Below, piece after piece: positions 63,039-64,000 of a stretch of DNA of 64,000 bases; the stretch's first letter is position 1; each line of letters opens with the position of its first letter. Below the pieces are notes generated by a model that was given only the letters and a program-made list of their open reading frames with translations, did no database searches and was not told where the DNA came from. The position numbers were made by a program, and so were the translations under genes. The DNA comes from Streptomyces sp. PH10-H1 (GTDB taxonomy: Bacteria; Actinomycetota; Actinomycetes; Streptomycetales; Streptomycetaceae): contig NZ_JASISZ010000004.1 of assembly GCF_030063355.1 (NCBI RefSeq), positions 177,903 through 241,902 of the forward strand, written 5' to 3'.

Positions 63039-63061
63039 ATGTATGGTTCGGAAACTTTCGA
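63025..63061 (+). promoter_or_regulatory. Two palindromes between LysR and allantoicase genes
   Basis: TTCAGTTGAACTGAA (63025-63039) is a perfect 7-bp-arm palindrome that spans the LysR stop. TCGGAAACTTTCGA (63048-63061) is an imperfect dyad, 38 bases before the allantoicase ATG. In S. coelicolor the IclR-type repressor AllR controls allantoin genes (established knowledge); either dyad could be such a site here, but I cannot verify it. Confidence 0.4.
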
Positions 63062-63098
63062 TGGACGTGAAAGGTGTCGTCGGCTCACAGTAGAGAAC

Positions 63099-64000
63099 AT
63101 GACGACATCAGAGACTCTCTCGGGCACTACTTCCTTCGCTTTCACTGGTGATGCGCGGCCGTTCGGTGGGGGTGATCCGTATGCGGATTACCGGTGTGGG
63201 GTGTTGCCGTTCGTGGGTCTGGTGGATCTGGCGGATCGTCGGTTGGGTGCGGGGGTGATCGCGGCGAATGATGAGTTCTTCGCGGAGCGGGAGAATCTGC
63301 TGATCCCGGAGCCGGCGCATTTCGATCCGGAGCATTTCGGGCACAAGGGCAAGATCATGGACGGGTGGGAGACCCGTCGTCGTCGGGGTGCGGGGACCGA
63401 TACCCCGCACCCGGTCGACGCGGATCATGACTGGGCGTTGATCCGGTTGGGGGCGCCGGGGGTGATCCGGGGGATCGTGGTGGATACCGCGCATTTCCGT
63501 GGCAACTACCCGCAGTCGGTGTCGGTTGAGGCTACGTCGCATGCGTTGTCGGCGTCGCCGGAGGATCTGCTGGCCGAGGGTGTGGAGTGGACGACGCTCG
63601 TGCCGCGCACCCCGGTGGGTGGTCATGCGGCGAATGGGTTTGTGGTCGAGGTGGACCGGCGGTTCACGCATCTGCGGCTGAATCAGCATCCGGACGGCGG
63701 GGTGGCCCGGTTGCGGGTCTATGGCGAGGTGGCGCCGGATCCGGGGTGGCTGGCGGAGCTGGGGACCTTCGACCTGGTGGCGTTGGAGAACGGCGGGAGG
63801 GTGGAGGATGCTTCGGACCGGTTCTACTCCTCGCCGGTCAACACCATCCTGCCGGGGCGGTCGCGGAAGATGGATGATGGCTGGGAGACCCGCCGGCGCC
63901 GGGACAAGGGCAATGACTGGGTGCGTTACCGGCTGGTGGCGCAGGGTGTGATCCGTGCGGTGGAGATCGACACCGGGTATTTGAAGGGCAACTCGGCGGG
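63099..64000 (+). CDS. alc: Allantoicase (partial; runs off the window)
   Basis: The first 300 residues are visible. The two homologous halves of the family are seen: KIMDGWETRRRRG with IRGIVVDTAHFRGNYP in half 1, and KMDDGWETRRRRD with IRAVEIDTGYLKGN in half 2. DEFFAERENLL near residue 52 is also characteristic. It cleaves allantoate to ureidoglycolate and urea in purine degradation. Codon choice is unusual: GAT, GGT, GGG, GTG and CCG dominate where the neighbours use GAC, GGC, GTC and CCC. Confidence 0.9.
   Translation, partial: MTTSETLSGTTSFAFTGDARPFGGGDPYADYRCGVLPFVGLVDLADRRLGAGVIAANDEFFAERENLLIPEPAHFDPEHFGHKGKIMDGWETRRRRGAGTDTPHPVDADHDWALIRLGAPGVIRGIVVDTAHFRGNYPQSVSVEATSHALSASPEDLLAEGVEWTTLVPRTPVGGHAANGFVVEVDRRFTHLRLNQHPDGGVARLRVYGEVAPDPGWLAELGTFDLVALENGGRVEDASDRFYSSPVNTILPGRSRKMDDGWETRRRRDKGNDWVRYRLVAQGVIRAVEIDTGYLKGNSA

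Noticed and set aside
63108..63689. Minus-strand 193-codon open frame at the window end
   Set aside because: It is antisense to allantoicase, whose two conserved halves are unmistakable on the plus strand.

Overview
This window looks like a piece of a Streptomyces chromosome. Base composition is very GC-rich, nearly every codon ends in G or C, GTG and TTG starts are common, and stop/start overlaps (ATGA, GTGA) are frequent. Characteristic genes are crotonyl-CoA carboxylase/reductase with ethylmalonyl-CoA mutase, a SpoIIE-type phosphatase fused to a kinase-like ATPase, an F420-type LLM oxidoreductase and a PucR-type regulator remnant. I see no tRNA, rRNA, CRISPR array, insertion sequence or prophage.

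1-6.4 kb: the tail of a hydantoinase/dihydropyrimidinase, an LLM flavin/F420 oxidoreductase and an NCS1 nucleobase permease form a pyrimidine/hydantoin catabolic operon. It is followed by an inositol-monophosphatase-like enzyme, a phytoene-desaturase-like oxidoreductase, a sirtuin and a mycothiol-type isomerase-family protein. 6.4-14 kb: a decayed acetyltransferase fragment and a 13-bp minisatellite, a glycerate kinase, then a polymorphic-toxin locus: a large Rhs/YD-repeat protein with a nuclease-like tip, broken by one frameshift, plus a candidate immunity gene. A PucR fragment follows.

14-25 kb: phosphatidylserine synthase and decarboxylase, then an ethylmalonyl-CoA pathway operon (ccr, ecm, maoC-type hydratase, acyl-CoA dehydrogenase) that lacks the expected CoA lyase, a TetR regulator and a tandem-fused 3-hydroxyacyl-CoA dehydrogenase. 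25-34 kb: small enzymes, a frameshifted ribbon-helix-helix antitoxin, an MFS exporter with beta-sandwich domains at its C-terminus, a polytopic membrane protein, the SpoIIE phosphatase and a methyltransferase.

34-39.5 kb: a tightly overlapping operon of D-aminopeptidase (DppA), M20 peptidase, S9 peptidase and LD-carboxypeptidase, suggesting salvage of peptidoglycan peptides. 39.5-49.4 kb: an accessory cluster of sugar epimerase, two-component system, GT2 glycosyltransferase, DUF2064 transferase, methyltransferase, cytochrome-b/molybdopterin oxidoreductase fusion and a multi-spanning glycosyltransferase-like protein. Three of its promoter regions share the same 11-bp-phased direct repeat, so it may be one regulon run by its own two-component system. 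This is the best candidate here for an undescribed system.

49.4-64 kb: a DinB-like protein, a HAD phosphatase, an HTH regulator broken by a 61-bp insertion, LapA, exodeoxyribonuclease III, a secreted subtilase with a BNR propeller and divergent regulator, a lipoprotein esterase, a cold-shock protein with a terminator in its leader, a DEAD-box helicase, a LysR regulator and the start of allantoicase. The two ends of the window (pyrimidine and allantoin catabolism) both concern nitrogen recovery from nucleobases.
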